Shown here one piece after another: positions 34,875 through 43,762 of a stretch of DNA of 64,000 bases. The translations under genes and the position numbers were made by a program. The stretch's first letter is position 1. Each line of letters starts with the position of its first letter. The notes beneath the pieces were generated by a model. That model was not told the origin of the DNA, did no database searches, and saw nothing but the letters and a program-made list of their open reading frames with translations. Location: positions 1,178,001 to 1,242,000 of the forward strand of contig CAWDUT010000007.1 of the NCBI GenBank assembly GCA_963805525.1, written 5' to 3'. Source of the stretch: DASQFQ01 sp963805525. GTDB taxonomy: Bacteria; Actinomycetota; Thermoleophilia; Solirubrobacterales; Solirubrobacteraceae.

Positions 34875-35710
34875 TGGGCCCCGCCAACGCGAACGCCGGC
34901 CGCGACGATTGGTTCCGCGCGACGCTGGGGAGGCCGGCCACGATCACCGTGCTGGTGGTCGGCGCCTCGATCGCGCTGCTGGCGGGCGCGTACGCGGGTG
35001 GCTTCGCGGGCGCCGCCGCCGCGCCGGTCGCTCTCGTGCTGATCGTCCTCGGCGTCGTCTGGTGGCTCGCCGACCGGCACGCCGAGATGGCGTTCTGGGA
35101 TCACGTCGCGAGCTCGATCGGCTTCCAGCCCTTCTACGACCCGACCGCGCTCGAGACCACGACGCCGTTGCTCCACGCCGGCGACCGGCGGTTCTGGAAG
35201 CACGAGCTGATGGGCCCGCTGGGTGACACCGGGCTGACGGCTCGGCTCGCCCAGTACCGCTACGACGTCAAGGAGGGCGAGGACGACAAGGGGCAGGCTC
35301 GCTACTCCAGCCACCGCTACACGATCTGCCTGATCGACATGCCCGACTCGATGGCGCTGTTCCCCGGCGTGTACCTGCGCGAGGACCGCAACCTGCTGAG
35401 CGGCCACGACTGGCTGCGCGGGCGCGGGCTGCGCGAGGTCGAGCTGGAGAGCGCCGAGTTCTGCGACGCGTACGACCTGCAGGTGGCGCGCGAGCAGGAC
35501 GACGGCCGGCTGCGGGAGCTGTTCGACCCGAAGACGATCGTGTGGCTCTCCGAGCACCCGATGCGGCCGCACATCGAGCTGCGCGCGGGCTTCCTCGTCG
35601 TCTACGTGCCGGGCTTCATCGAGGACCTCGGCCGCGTGATCTGGCTGCTCGAGGCGGCGGAGCGGATCGCGGAGCGCGTGCAGGCCGAAGTCGGGGAGGT
35701 GGTCGGGTAG
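34874..35710 (+). CDS. membrane protein linked to LemA (DUF3137-like)
   Basis: 278 residues with two N-terminal membrane helices (about 20-42 and 45-65), then a soluble domain of about 200 residues. The domain includes GDRRFWKHELMGPLG and YSSHRYTICLIDMPDS, and HIELRAGFLVVYVPGF near the end. This layout matches DUF3137-type proteins often encoded beside lemA. Overlaps lemA by one nucleotide. Function unknown; likely forms a membrane complex with LemA. Confidence 0.75.
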   Translation: MGPANANAGRDDWFRATLGRPATITVLVVGASIALLAGAYAGGFAGAAAAPVALVLIVLGVVWWLADRHAEMAFWDHVASSIGFQPFYDPTALETTTPLLHAGDRRFWKHELMGPLGDTGLTARLAQYRYDVKEGEDDKGQARYSSHRYTICLIDMPDSMALFPGVYLREDRNLLSGHDWLRGRGLREVELESAEFCDAYDLQVAREQDDGRLRELFDPKTIVWLSEHPMRPHIELRAGFLVVYVPGFIEDLGRVIWLLEAAERIAERVQAEVGEVVG

Positions 35711-35720
35711 CATCCCGGCC

Positions 35721-35894
35721 ATGTCGCTGGTCTTCGCCTTTTCGCCCGCCTGGGCGTACGACATCGCCGCGGTCGCCGTGTGGTTCGTGGTCTTCCCGTT
35801 GTTCGTGACGGCGCTGATCGGCTTCGCGATCGCCGGCACGCTCCGCGAGCGCGTCGAGAACGAAGAGGCCCAGGCGAAGCGACGGCGGGGCTAG
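35721..35894 (+). CDS. small single-span membrane protein (57 aa)
   Basis: 57 residues starting MSLVFAFSPAWAYDIAAVAV: a short aromatic N-terminus, one membrane helix (about 13-40) and a charged C-terminal tail (LRERVENEEAQAKRRRG). It begins 10 nt after the DUF3137-like gene on the same strand and is probably co-transcribed with lemA. The tail looks like a short cytoplasmic helix. No family recognised. Confidence 0.6.
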   Translation: MSLVFAFSPAWAYDIAAVAVWFVVFPLFVTALIGFAIAGTLRERVENEEAQAKRRRG

Positions 35895-35961
35895 TTCCGG
35901 TCGGCAAGCACACTGCGCGAGTCCAGAACGCGCAGCGCGACCGAGTGATGCGGCCTTCGCG

Positions 35962-36987
35962 CTAGGCGCGCCCGTGCAGGACGCCGACCCCGGCGTCTCC
36001 CTGCCCGTAGTAGAGGAGCCACTCGCCGCGCCAGGCGACGAGGCCCTCGACGAACACGACGTTGTTGACCTGGCCCTCGGTCTCCTCCGGCGTCTCCGGG
36101 ACGAGGAACGGCGTGGTCAGCCGCGCGAGCTCCTCGGTCGGCTTGGCCGGATCGATCAGCGCCTGGCCGGCGCGGTAGATCAGCTTGCCGTCGGGATCCT
36201 TGGCGGCCGCGTTGTGGATCAGCAGGATGTAGCCGTTGTCGGTGATCAGCGGCGGCGGCCCGGGCTCGAGCAGCTCCTCGCTGTAGGTGCCGGGCTCGGG
36301 GCGCATGACCGGATCGTCGACCGGGCCGGGCGTCCAGTGGATGAGGTCGGGCGACGTGGCGTAGTAGATGTCCTTGTCGCCGAAGTACATGTAGTACTTG
36401 CCCTTCAGGCGCTTCGTGAGGATCGCGCCGGACTTGCTCCACGGCTTGTCGACGTCGCGCGTCACGAAGTCGGGGAAGAGCGGGCCATACTTGGTCCAGC
36501 TCAGGAGGTTGCGTGACGTGGCGAGGCACAGGCGCGCGCTGACGCCGTCGTAGCCCGTGTAGGTCATGTAGTAGGTGCCGTTGTGCTCGACGATCCGCGC
36601 GTCCTCACAGCCGCCGGGGAGCTCGTAGGGCTCGGTGGCGACGAGCACCGGCTCGCTCCGGCGCTTGAAGTGGACGCCGTCGGAGGAGGTGGCGAGGCCG
36701 ATCGAGGAGCGGCCGTCCGGCCCCTGGGCGCGGTAGAGCAGGTGGATCAGCCCGTTGCGGACGATCGCGGCGGGGTTGAAGACGAACTTCGACTCCCACG
36801 GCTGGGTGCCCGGCTTGAGGATCGGGTTGGCCTTGTCGCGCGTGAACGGGCCGAGCGGGTAGCCGATCGGAAGGTCGCGGCCGTGGCGGTGACGCGGGCG
36901 GGCGGCCGCGGGCGCGGCGGTGGCGCCGGCGGCGAGCGTCGCGGCAGCGCCGAGCTTGACGAGATCTCTGCGTGTGGTTCGGGACAT
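35962..36987 (-). CDS. exported GH130 family glycoside phosphorylase/hydrolase
   Basis: 341-residue five-bladed beta-propeller enzyme of family GH130, which acts on beta-mannosides. Family hallmarks are NPILKPGTQPWESKFVFNPA, IHLLYRAQGPDGRSSIGLAT, GGCEDARIVEHNGTYYMTYT and YYMYFGDKDIYYATS. The N-terminus MSRTTRRDLVKLG followed by an Ala-rich stretch is a twin-arginine signal, so the folded enzyme is exported. Phosphorylases need intracellular phosphate, so export favours a hydrolytic or transglycosylating role. ATG 36987. Confidence 0.87.
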   Translation of the reverse strand: MSRTTRRDLVKLGAAATLAAGATAAPAAARPRHRHGRDLPIGYPLGPFTRDKANPILKPGTQPWESKFVFNPAAIVRNGLIHLLYRAQGPDGRSSIGLATSSDGVHFKRRSEPVLVATEPYELPGGCEDARIVEHNGTYYMTYTGYDGVSARLCLATSRNLLSWTKYGPLFPDFVTRDVDKPWSKSGAILTKRLKGKYYMYFGDKDIYYATSPDLIHWTPGPVDDPVMRPEPGTYSEELLEPGPPPLITDNGYILLIHNAAAKDPDGKLIYRAGQALIDPAKPTEELARLTTPFLVPETPEETEGQVNNVVFVEGLVAWRGEWLLYYGQGDAGVGVLHGRA

Positions 36988-37074
36988 GGCTCTAGGCCTA
37001 CCCCGCCCGGACCGGCTCAACCGGGATACGGCATGGGGGCGGCGCCGGATCGGCGCCGCCCCAACCGGCTCGCC

Positions 37075-37821
37075 CTACGGGTAGAGCGCCCGGATCCCGT
37101 CGATGTCGTCCTGACCCAGCGTGCAGTCGGCCTGCTGGTAGGACGGGTACATCACCGAGCCGGTGTCGTTCGAGTGGTCAAGCCCGAGGACGTGGCCGTT
37201 CTCGTGCAGGATCACCGTCTGGAGGTCGTAGGACGTCGACAACTCCTGGCACCCGAGGTTCCAGGCGTAGCGGTTGTTGATGCCCATGTCGGCCTCGTCG
37301 ATCGACGGGTTGTAGATGGTCACGCCAAGGGTGCCGTCTTCAAGCGCCGCCCAGCCCACGCCGTTCTCTCCATCCCAGCGCTGGCCTCCCGCGCAGCCCG
37401 GGATGAGGGACGGACAGGTGCTGGTCGTGCCGCCGTTGACGAACCGGAAGCTCGACCCGGCGCTGTTCCACGTCGACTGCGTGTTGACGAGCGCGCTCTG
37501 CCCGCTGACCGGCTGGCCGGACGGGTTGTAGCGCTGCGTCGCGGTTGCGTTGTCCCACACCAGGCCGGTGGTCGCGTACCGCGACGACTTGGCGCTGGCG
37601 TTCTGCTTCTCGAGCGCCCGGCTCTTCGCCGCGCTCGCACTCTGACCGGACGGGACCTCCACCAGGACCTCCACCTAGGCGGTCTGCCCGTCGATCTGCT
37701 TCGTCCCGCTCGCGGAGACCACTCGGTCACCCGCTTGCCGGTCCGCCGCCGCTGCCGGAGCAGCGGTCATCGCGCTCGCCGCGATCGCACAGGCGAGCAG
37801 GGAACGTCGTACCCCTTGCAT
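37075..37821 (-). pseudogene. secreted matrixin-like zinc metalloprotease interrupted by an amber codon
   Basis: The reading frame from ATG 37821 gives a signal peptide (MQGVRRSLLACAIAASAMTA) and propeptide, hits TAG at 37675-37677 (codon 49), and continues in the same frame for 199 codons. The downstream part is an intact M10-like domain with HENGHVLGLDH (three zinc-binding His and catalytic Glu) and a likely Met-turn in GSVMYPSYQQAD. A restart at the GTG just after the stop would lack the signal. Either a recent nonsense mutation, a sequencing error, or readthrough. Confidence 0.8.
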
Positions 37822-37885
37822 CGTGCCCCCTAGGTTCGATGTGCGCCGGAACCTATCGACCAGGTCCCGGCGCAGGTCGGGAGGT

Positions 37886-38467
37886 TCAGTGGTGGCCGCC
37901 TCCTCCGTGGTGGTGGTGGTCGAAGCACGCGTTGGTGAGGATCGCCGGGTCCTGGTCCTCCTGGGAGTACGGCGAGTTCAGCTGACTGTCGGTCCCGAAC
38001 TCGCCGCTGAGGTGGCCGGGCGAGGTCTGGTCGAAGTTGAAGTTGGCCAGCAGCTGCACGGGATGCCTGCCCCTCGACTCCCCGGTCAGGAAGCCCTCGC
38101 CCCCACCGTCCGGCTCCAGCACCGCGACGAACTCACCGCGGAACGACACGCCGGGGCTGTAGGTCTTGCGGAGCACGAACGTGCCCTTCGAGCGGCCGTA
38201 GCCGTTCTTCGTGCTGACGACGGACGTCGCCTCGACCTCGAGCCGACCCGTGAGGCGGGGATCCGAGCTGGTCTGGTCGCCTTCGAAGCGGGCCTTCGTG
38301 CTCACGTGCTTCGCGTCGCACTGGCGCTCCTTGACCTTCCCGACCGCCTCGACCTTGAAGGTCCCCATGACGGCCGTCGTCTCGGACTTGCCCGAGCCGG
38401 CGATCGCCACTCCGGTCGTGATCGACCCTGCCGCGATCGCTACCGCGAGCCACCTTCGTCCACGCAT
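37886..38467 (-). CDS. exported protein with His-rich C-terminus
   Basis: 193-residue secreted protein with a signal peptide (MRGRRWLAVAIAAGSITTGV). The mature part is beta-rich and resembles allene-oxide-cyclase or lipocalin-like barrels in pattern only (GTFKVEAVGKVKERQCD, SKGTFVLRKTYSPGVSFRGE). It ends DHHHHGGGGHH, a possible metal-binding tail. AGGGGA lies 8 nt before the ATG. No confident family. Alone between the metalloprotease remnant and tRNA-Glu. Confidence 0.7.
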   Translation of the reverse strand: MRGRRWLAVAIAAGSITTGVAIAGSGKSETTAVMGTFKVEAVGKVKERQCDAKHVSTKARFEGDQTSSDPRLTGRLEVEATSVVSTKNGYGRSKGTFVLRKTYSPGVSFRGEFVAVLEPDGGGEGFLTGESRGRHPVQLLANFNFDQTSPGHLSGEFGTDSQLNSPYSQEDQDPAILTNACFDHHHHGGGGHH

Positions 38468-38674
38468 ACACAGTCCCCTTCCGGGGTCGACGGATCGCGC
38501 CGACGCGGACGCGCCGGCACCGTACGCGGCCCAATTGCCGTGGCCCCGTGGATCTGACTGGCGGGCGCAGCCCCCTACGCGCGTCGTGGCGACAGGTCCC
38601 TGTCTCCCAGCGGTATACACCCTCGGGCCTGTCCGGTGCATATTTCTTGAGCGGCAACCGCCCTAGAACGACGA

Positions 38675-38696
38675 AACCCGCCTCGAGAGGCGGGTT
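38675..38696 (-). terminator. intrinsic terminator of the tRNA cluster
   Basis: AACCCGCCTC (38675-38684) pairs perfectly with GAGGCGGGTT (38687-38696). It lies 7 nt after the 3' end of tRNA-Glu on the same strand and is followed by a T-containing TTCGTCGTTCT. Confidence 0.75.
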
Positions 38697-38703
38697 CGTG
38701 AGG

Positions 38704-38776
38704 TACCGCTACGGGGATTCGAACCCCGGTTTCCGCCGTGAGAGGGCGGCGTCCTAGTCCCCTAGACGATAGCGGC
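38704..38776 (-). tRNA. tRNA-Glu (CTC)
   Basis: 73-nt cloverleaf: acceptor GCCGCTA/TAGCGGT, anticodon stem CCGCC/GGCGG around loop CTCTCAC (anticodon CTC), T-arm CGGGGTTCGAATCCCCG and discriminator A. The CCA end is not encoded (CCT follows). Confidence 0.95.
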
Positions 38777-38878
38777 GCGGGACCGGCGCTCAGGGTAGCA
38801 ACGGCGGGCGTTCAGCGGGGGCGAGGCTGGCTGAGCCTGCGCGGGCTGAGGCCGGAGTGACGGCGTCCGGCGAGGCGA

Positions 38879-38961
38879 TGCGGCTGAGAGGATTCGAACC
38901 TCCACGGGGTTGCCCCCACCGGCACCTGAAGCCGGCGCGTCTGCCGTTCCGCCACAGCCGC
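38879..38961 (-). tRNA. tRNA-Leu (CAG)
   Basis: 83-nt class II tRNA: acceptor GCGGCTG/CAGCCGC, anticodon stem CCGGC/GCCGG with loop TTCAGGT (anticodon CAG), a long variable arm TGGGGGCAACCCCG and T-arm GAGGTTCGAATCCTC. CCA is not encoded. Same strand as tRNA-Glu, about 100 nt upstream of it. Confidence 0.95.
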
Positions 38962-38988
38962 TCGACGCCAAGATTAGCGGTTCGCCGC

Positions 38989-39723
38989 TCAGGATTTTCG
39001 GCCGACGTGCTCGAGCAACCGCGCCACATCCGCGCGCCGGTTCAGCCTGATCGCGCGCGCGTAGCGGCACGGCCGCAATCCCTGCGCGCGACAGGTTGTC
39101 TCAACCAGGTCGAGAATGTCAGAAGAGTAATTCGCGAAGCCGTAGCTGAGGTACTCGTAGGGCCCGGTGCGGTTGACGAATACGCACCCGTCCGAACGAA
39201 TGCAACCGCGCAGAAAGGCCCAGGGCTCGGCGTCGACGATGCTCTGCTGCCAATCCTCGAGCAGGATCCGTCGTTCGTGCTTCTTGCCTGGGCCGTGTTG
39301 AGGAAAGAGGCATGTGAGGTGACTGCAATAGACGTGCAGCACGACCTCCGCGCCGCGATGGAAGACGACGCGACCGACGACGTTGTGCGGAAAGCAACGC
39401 CGAAGCAGGGACTCTGTCTCCGCGACGATCGTCGCGTATCGCGCGTCGAGGAAGACCCGCAGGCGCTCCGTCCGCGCAAGCTCCGTGATGTGCCCGTCGC
39501 CGAGATAGAGACCGAGCAACTCGGCGTAGTCGAGATCGGAGAATGCGAGCGACCGGAGGCGGTCGCCGCAGCGCGGGCACTTCGCTAGGCGCGAGAAGTA
39601 GCGAGGCCGGCGCCAGTCGCGCACGGTCGTGCGGGCGATCCCGAGGCGCCGCGCGACCTCGCAGTCGTTCACTCCGGCGGCGACGAGCCGGAGCGCCTCC
39701 TCCCTGATCTCCGCTCCGTGCAC
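38989..39723 (-). CDS. free-standing HTH / LAGLIDADG-type protein next to tRNA-Leu
   Basis: 244 residues. An N-terminal helix-turn-helix (NDCEVARRLGIARTTVRDWR) is followed by a half zinc ribbon (CPRCGDRL) and two LAGLIDADG-like halves: YAELLGLYLGDGH and AFLRGCIRSDGC, each ending with an acidic residue in the catalytic position. Such proteins resemble homing endonucleases or WhiA-type regulators. Base composition is visibly less GC-rich than the neighbours. It ends 27 nt upstream of the tRNA-Leu 5' end on the same strand. May be a domesticated regulator or a mobile endonuclease. Confidence 0.75.
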   Translation of the reverse strand: MHGAEIREEALRLVAAGVNDCEVARRLGIARTTVRDWRRPRYFSRLAKCPRCGDRLRSLAFSDLDYAELLGLYLGDGHITELARTERLRVFLDARYATIVAETESLLRRCFPHNVVGRVVFHRGAEVVLHVYCSHLTCLFPQHGPGKKHERRILLEDWQQSIVDAEPWAFLRGCIRSDGCVFVNRTGPYEYLSYGFANYSSDILDLVETTCRAQGLRPCRYARAIRLNRRADVARLLEHVGRKS

Positions 39724-39754
39724 GAACGTATGTTCGCATCAGGAGCGGCGGAAA

Positions 39755-40561
39755 TCAGCTCGGAGCGGTGCTCCGGAGGAGGTAGGTGACCCAGGCTCGG
39801 TAGGGGCGCCAGGTCTCGGAGAGCTCGGCGAGCTTTGCGACGTCGGGCTCCTCCGGCAGGCCGTAGGCGGAGGCGACCGCCTGGCGGAAGCGGCGGAGGG
39901 TCGGGGGTGGGACGTCCGGGTGGCCGGCTCCGCGCGCGAGGACGAGCGTGGCTCCGAAGGGGCCGATGCCCGGCAGCGATTGGACGTGTTCGAGCGCTTC
40001 CTCCATAGGCAGGGAGCGGAGGAACGCTGGGTCGAGGTCGCCCGCGAGCGCGGCGGCGGCCAACCCGCGGATGCGCTCGAGCTTCGACGCCCAGACGCCG
40101 GGGAAGGACTCGAGCGACGCGAGCGCCGCCGGGCCTGCGAACGCGACGACCTCCTCTCCCCCGATCTCCATCCGCGTGCCGAGCTCCGCCGCCAGCGCCT
40201 CCTTCACGCGCCTCGCCTGTGCCATCGAGACGCGCTGGGACAGCACCGCCCACACGGCCGCCTCGAACGGCGTGCCGAAGCAGACCGGGCGTCGGCCGTC
40301 GGCGGCCGCCAACAGGTCGGCGAGGACAGGGTCGCGGTCGGCGAGAGAAGGGAGGTCGCGCGCGTCGACGTCCAGCGACAGCACCCGCGCCGCGTGGGCC
40401 TCGACCCGCGTCGGGGCCAGGTCCGACACGAAGTCGACGTCGACCGCCTCGCCCGTCCACACCGCCCGGAACGCGACCGGCTCTCCCCCGTCGTCCGTCA
40501 AGGCGACAGACAACGGCGCCGGCAAGGAGAACGGCCCTTGCGGCCGCAGCGAGATCGTCAC
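39755..40561 (-). CDS. alkA: DNA-3-methyladenine glycosylase II family protein
   Basis: Base-excision repair glycosylase of 268 residues with an N-terminal TBP-like part and a helix-hairpin-helix GPD core (LQSLPGIGPFGATLVLARG). The catalytic Asp should follow the hairpin; HPDV matches that position. FGTPFEAAVWAVLSQRVSMA is the conserved first helix of the domain. GTG start overlaps the stop of the GH1 gene (GTGA), so it is the last gene of a sugar-uptake operon, an unusual setting for DNA repair. Confidence 0.85.
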   Translation of the reverse strand: MTISLRPQGPFSLPAPLSVALTDDGGEPVAFRAVWTGEAVDVDFVSDLAPTRVEAHAARVLSLDVDARDLPSLADRDPVLADLLAAADGRRPVCFGTPFEAAVWAVLSQRVSMAQARRVKEALAAELGTRMEIGGEEVVAFAGPAALASLESFPGVWASKLERIRGLAAAALAGDLDPAFLRSLPMEEALEHVQSLPGIGPFGATLVLARGAGHPDVPPPTLRRFRQAVASAYGLPEEPDVAKLAELSETWRPYRAWVTYLLRSTAPS

Positions 40562-41894
40562 ACGGCGGAGCCTAGGCGGCCTCGCGCCTGCGCGATGTAA
40601 TCGCGGTACCAGAGGCCCGAGCGCTTCGGGATCCGCCGCTGCGTCTCGTAGTCGACCCGCACGATCCCGAAGCGCTTGCCGTACCCGTGCTCCCACTCGA
40701 AGTTGTCGAGCAGCGACCACGCGTAGTAGCGCTGCACGTCCACGCCGTCCGCGACCGCCCGCTCCAATGCCATGAGGTGGTCGCGGAGGTAGGCGGTCCG
40801 CTCGAGGTCGTCGACCGTCCCGTTGACGACCTCCGCGTCGTCGTAGGCCGCCCCGTTCTCGGTGATGTAGATCGGGATCGAGCCGTAGTCGCGCCGGATC
40901 CGGAGCAGCAGGGAGTGCAGCCCGTCGGGCTCGACCTCCCACCCCATCGCGGTCACGCCGGCGCCGCCGCGGATCTCCTCGATCCCCAGCGGGCCGTGGT
41001 TCAACGACGCCCGCACGCGCTTCGGCATGTAGTAGTTGACGCCGAGGAAGTCGATCGGCGCCGACATCAGCGCGCGATCGCCCTCGAGCCCGCACTCCAG
41101 CGGCCCGTAGCGCCGCGAGAACAGCGCCACCATGTCCTCGGGGTAGCGGCCCCGGAACAGCGGGTCGAGGAACCAGCGGTTCAGGTAGCCGTCCATCCGC
41201 AGCGCCGCCGCCCGGTCCTCCTCGGATCCGCTTGCCGGGTGCACCGGCGCGAGGTTCAACGTGATCCCGACCCGCGGCGCTCCCGCCGCCCGCAGCGCCC
41301 CGACCGCCACCCGTGCGAGACGAGCAGGTGGTGCGACGCCCGCAGCGCCGTCACCCAGTCCTGGATCCCCGGCGCCTTGACGCCCTCGGCGTGCCCGAGG
41401 AAGGCGACCACCCACGGCTCGTTGTGCGTGATCCAGTCGCTCACCACGTCGCCCAGCTGCTCCCCCATCAGCCCCGCGTAGTCGGCGAAGCGCTCGGCGG
41501 TGTCGCGCGCCGCCCACCCGCCCACGGCCTGCCGGGCGGAAGGCAGATCCCAGTGGTCCAAGGTCGCCACCGGCTCGATCCCGCGCGCGAGCAGCCCCTC
41601 GACGAGCCGCCGATACCAAGCCACGCCGCGCTTGTTCAGCGGCCCCCGCCCCTCGGGCTGCACCCGCGGCCACGCGATCGAGAAGCGGTACGTCTCCAGC
41701 CCCAGGGCGGCCATCAGATCCAGATCGCCGCGCCAGCGGTGGTGGTAGTGGTCGCAGGCCACCTCGCCCGAATGACCGTCGGCCACCCGCCCGGGCAGCA
41801 GGCAGAAGTCGTCCCAGATCGAGGGGCCGCGCCCGCCCTCGCGGACGGCGCCCTCGATCTGGTACGCCGCGGTCGCCGCCCCGAAGCGGATCAC
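40558..41894 (-). pseudogene. GH1 beta-glucosidase split by a 1-nt deletion
   Basis: Family 1 glycosidase. The N-terminal part (41894 down to about 41312) reads FGAATAAYQIEGAVREGGRG and THNEPWV, the acid/base motif. The C-terminal part, in the next frame, holds ITENGAAY with the nucleophile Glu. The frames join at 41310-41312, where CAC GGG TGG would become CAC GGG GTG if one G were restored in the G-run. The gene would then be 445 codons, full GH1 length. A real inactivation or an assembly error. GTG start overlaps the permease stop. Confidence 0.88.
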
Positions 41895-42754
41895 CCCTTC
41901 ACGGCCCCCGCCGTCAGCCCGCGCACGAGCCAGCGCTGGGTCAGGAAGAAGGCGAGCAGCACCGGCAGTGTCGAGACGACACCGGCCGCCATCAGCTGCG
42001 AGTACTCCTGCGAGTAGTTGCCGATGAAGTTGCGGATCCCGATCGGGATCGTCTCGGCGCGGGTCTGGGTCAAAGCGGTCACGAACAGCAGCTCGTCCCA
42101 CGCGAACAGGAACGCGTACACGAACGTCGCGACCAGCCCCGGCAGCGCGTTGGGGAGCACGATCCGCCAGAACGCCCCGAACGGCGAGCAGCCGTCGACC
42201 AGCGCGGCGTCCTCGAGCTCCCGCGGCAGCGCCAGGAAGAACGAGCGCATGAAGTAGATCGCCACCGGCGTGAAGAACGCGGTGTAGACGAGCACCATCC
42301 CGATCTGGGTGTCGAACAGCTGGATCGGCGTGTTCTGCTTCAGCCAGATGAAGCCCATGAACACCGGCAGCAGGAACAGCGAGCCGGGGATCAGCTGCGT
42401 GCCGACCACCGCGAGCCCGAACGGCCGCGCGCCCGGGAACTTGAAGCGCGCCAGGGCATAGCCGGCCGACGAGGCGAACGCGGTCGCCAGCAGCGCCGCC
42501 GCGCCGCAGATCACGAGCGAGTTGACGAAGTACTTCTCGAAGTCGACGGTCTGCCACATCTGGCGGAACGCCTTGAACGTCGGATGCAGCACGTCGATCT
42601 CGCCGGTCGCCAGGTGCAGCTTGGTCTGCGTCGAGGCGATGAGCAGCCATGCCACCGGCGCCAGCATCACGATCAGCACGAGCCAGGTGAGCGCGTCGAG
42701 CAACCGCGCGTTCACGCGCTTGCGCGTACGCGGGGACAGAGCGATGCCGGTCAT
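41891..42754 (-). CDS. carbohydrate ABC transporter permease (MalG family)
   Basis: Inner-membrane subunit, 287 residues and six helices. The cytoplasmic EAA loop is visible as EDAALVDGCSPFGAFWRIVL followed by PNALPG. Carbohydrate-type features include YALARFKFPGAR and a QTRAETIPIG loop near the end. It overlaps the first permease (ATGA) and the GH1 gene (GTGA). Pairs with the MalF-like protein; no ATPase is encoded here, so a shared MsiK-like ATPase elsewhere is expected, as in other actinobacteria. Confidence 0.92.
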   Translation of the reverse strand: MTGIALSPRTRKRVNARLLDALTWLVLIVMLAPVAWLLIASTQTKLHLATGEIDVLHPTFKAFRQMWQTVDFEKYFVNSLVICGAAALLATAFASSAGYALARFKFPGARPFGLAVVGTQLIPGSLFLLPVFMGFIWLKQNTPIQLFDTQIGMVLVYTAFFTPVAIYFMRSFFLALPRELEDAALVDGCSPFGAFWRIVLPNALPGLVATFVYAFLFAWDELLFVTALTQTRAETIPIGIRNFIGNYSQEYSQLMAAGVVSTLPVLLAFFLTQRWLVRGLTAGAVKG

Positions 42755-43743
42755 GCCGCCACCTCCAGGTCGCGGCGGAACGTGCGCCACCAGACGGCGA
42801 CCCACACGAACATCACGAGCGTCAGCAGGACCGAGGCGGCCGCGCCGAACCCGAACAGGTTGTTCTGGAACGACTGGCGGACGATCAGGGTCATCATCAG
42901 GTCGGCGTTCGGCCCCGGCGTCGAGCCGAGCATCACGACCGGGATCGCGTACTGGTAGGCGGCGTAGATGACGCCGAACAAGAGCTGGATCGCGATCAGC
43001 GGCCGGAGCAGCGGGAGCGTGATGTAGCGGAAGCGCCGGATCGGGCCGGCGCCGTCGATCGCGGCCGCCTCGGCGAGCTCCGGCGGGATCGCCTGCAGCC
43101 CCGCGAAGAAGATCAGCATCGCGAACGGCAGCCCGCGCCAGATCGAGGGGATGATGATCGCCCACAGCGAGGCCTCGCCGCTCAGCCAGACCGGCCGGTG
43201 GTTCAGCAGCCCCGTGTAGTCGACGAGGATCTTGTTGACGATCCCGACGTCGCTCTGCCACATGAACTGCCACAGCAGCGCGACGACGAAGCTCGGCACG
43301 ATCCACGGCGTCAGCATCAGCGTGCGGATCAGCCGCTGGCCGCGGATCGGGCGGTTGATGAGCACCGCCACCGCGAGCCCGCCGACGAGCGTCCCGCCGA
43401 CGGTGAAGAAGGTGTAGACGGCCGTGTTCTGCACCGCGCCGAAGAAGCCCGGGCGCAGCGGCGAGTCGGCGTCGAACAGGATCGCGCTGTAGTTGCTGAG
43501 CCCCGCCGACGGCGCGTGGAACAGCATCGCGAACGTGAAGGTGTTGAGCTGCTTGAAGCTCAGATACAGGCCGCCGGCCGCGGGCAGCCCGTGGACGAGC
43601 AGCATGAACAGGGCGGCCGGCGCGCACAGCGCCACGGCCAGGCGCCGGCGGGCCGCCGCCGCGCCCACCCGGCGCCGCAGACGCGGCACCGGGTGGGTGA
43701 GCCGGACGTCGTCACGGCCCTCGATCACGGACGGCGTGCTCAT
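42751..43743 (-). CDS. carbohydrate ABC transporter permease (MalF family)
   Basis: Inner-membrane subunit, 330 residues with a basic N-terminal extension of about 30 residues and six helices. EAA motif: ELAEAAAIDGAGPIRRFRYI followed by TLPLLRP. Starts 19 nt after the binding-protein gene and overlaps the MalG-like gene. Together they import an oligosaccharide, probably a beta-glucoside given the linked GH1 gene. Confidence 0.92.
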   Translation of the reverse strand: MSTPSVIEGRDDVRLTHPVPRLRRRVGAAAARRRLAVALCAPAALFMLLVHGLPAAGGLYLSFKQLNTFTFAMLFHAPSAGLSNYSAILFDADSPLRPGFFGAVQNTAVYTFFTVGGTLVGGLAVAVLINRPIRGQRLIRTLMLTPWIVPSFVVALLWQFMWQSDVGIVNKILVDYTGLLNHRPVWLSGEASLWAIIIPSIWRGLPFAMLIFFAGLQAIPPELAEAAAIDGAGPIRRFRYITLPLLRPLIAIQLLFGVIYAAYQYAIPVVMLGSTPGPNADLMMTLIVRQSFQNNLFGFGAAASVLLTLVMFVWVAVWWRTFRRDLEVAA

Positions 43744-43762
43744 GCCTCAGGGAACGGTCGGG

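Noticed and set aside
37675..37677. Amber codon as a pyrrolysine or selenocysteine-like recoding site
   Set aside because: No pyl genes or recoding stem-loop visible, position is in the propeptide and not at an active site; nonsense mutation or error is simpler.
38989..39723. Group I intron in tRNA-Leu encoding the LAGLIDADG protein
   Set aside because: The tRNA-Leu gene is complete and uninterrupted; the protein gene lies outside it.
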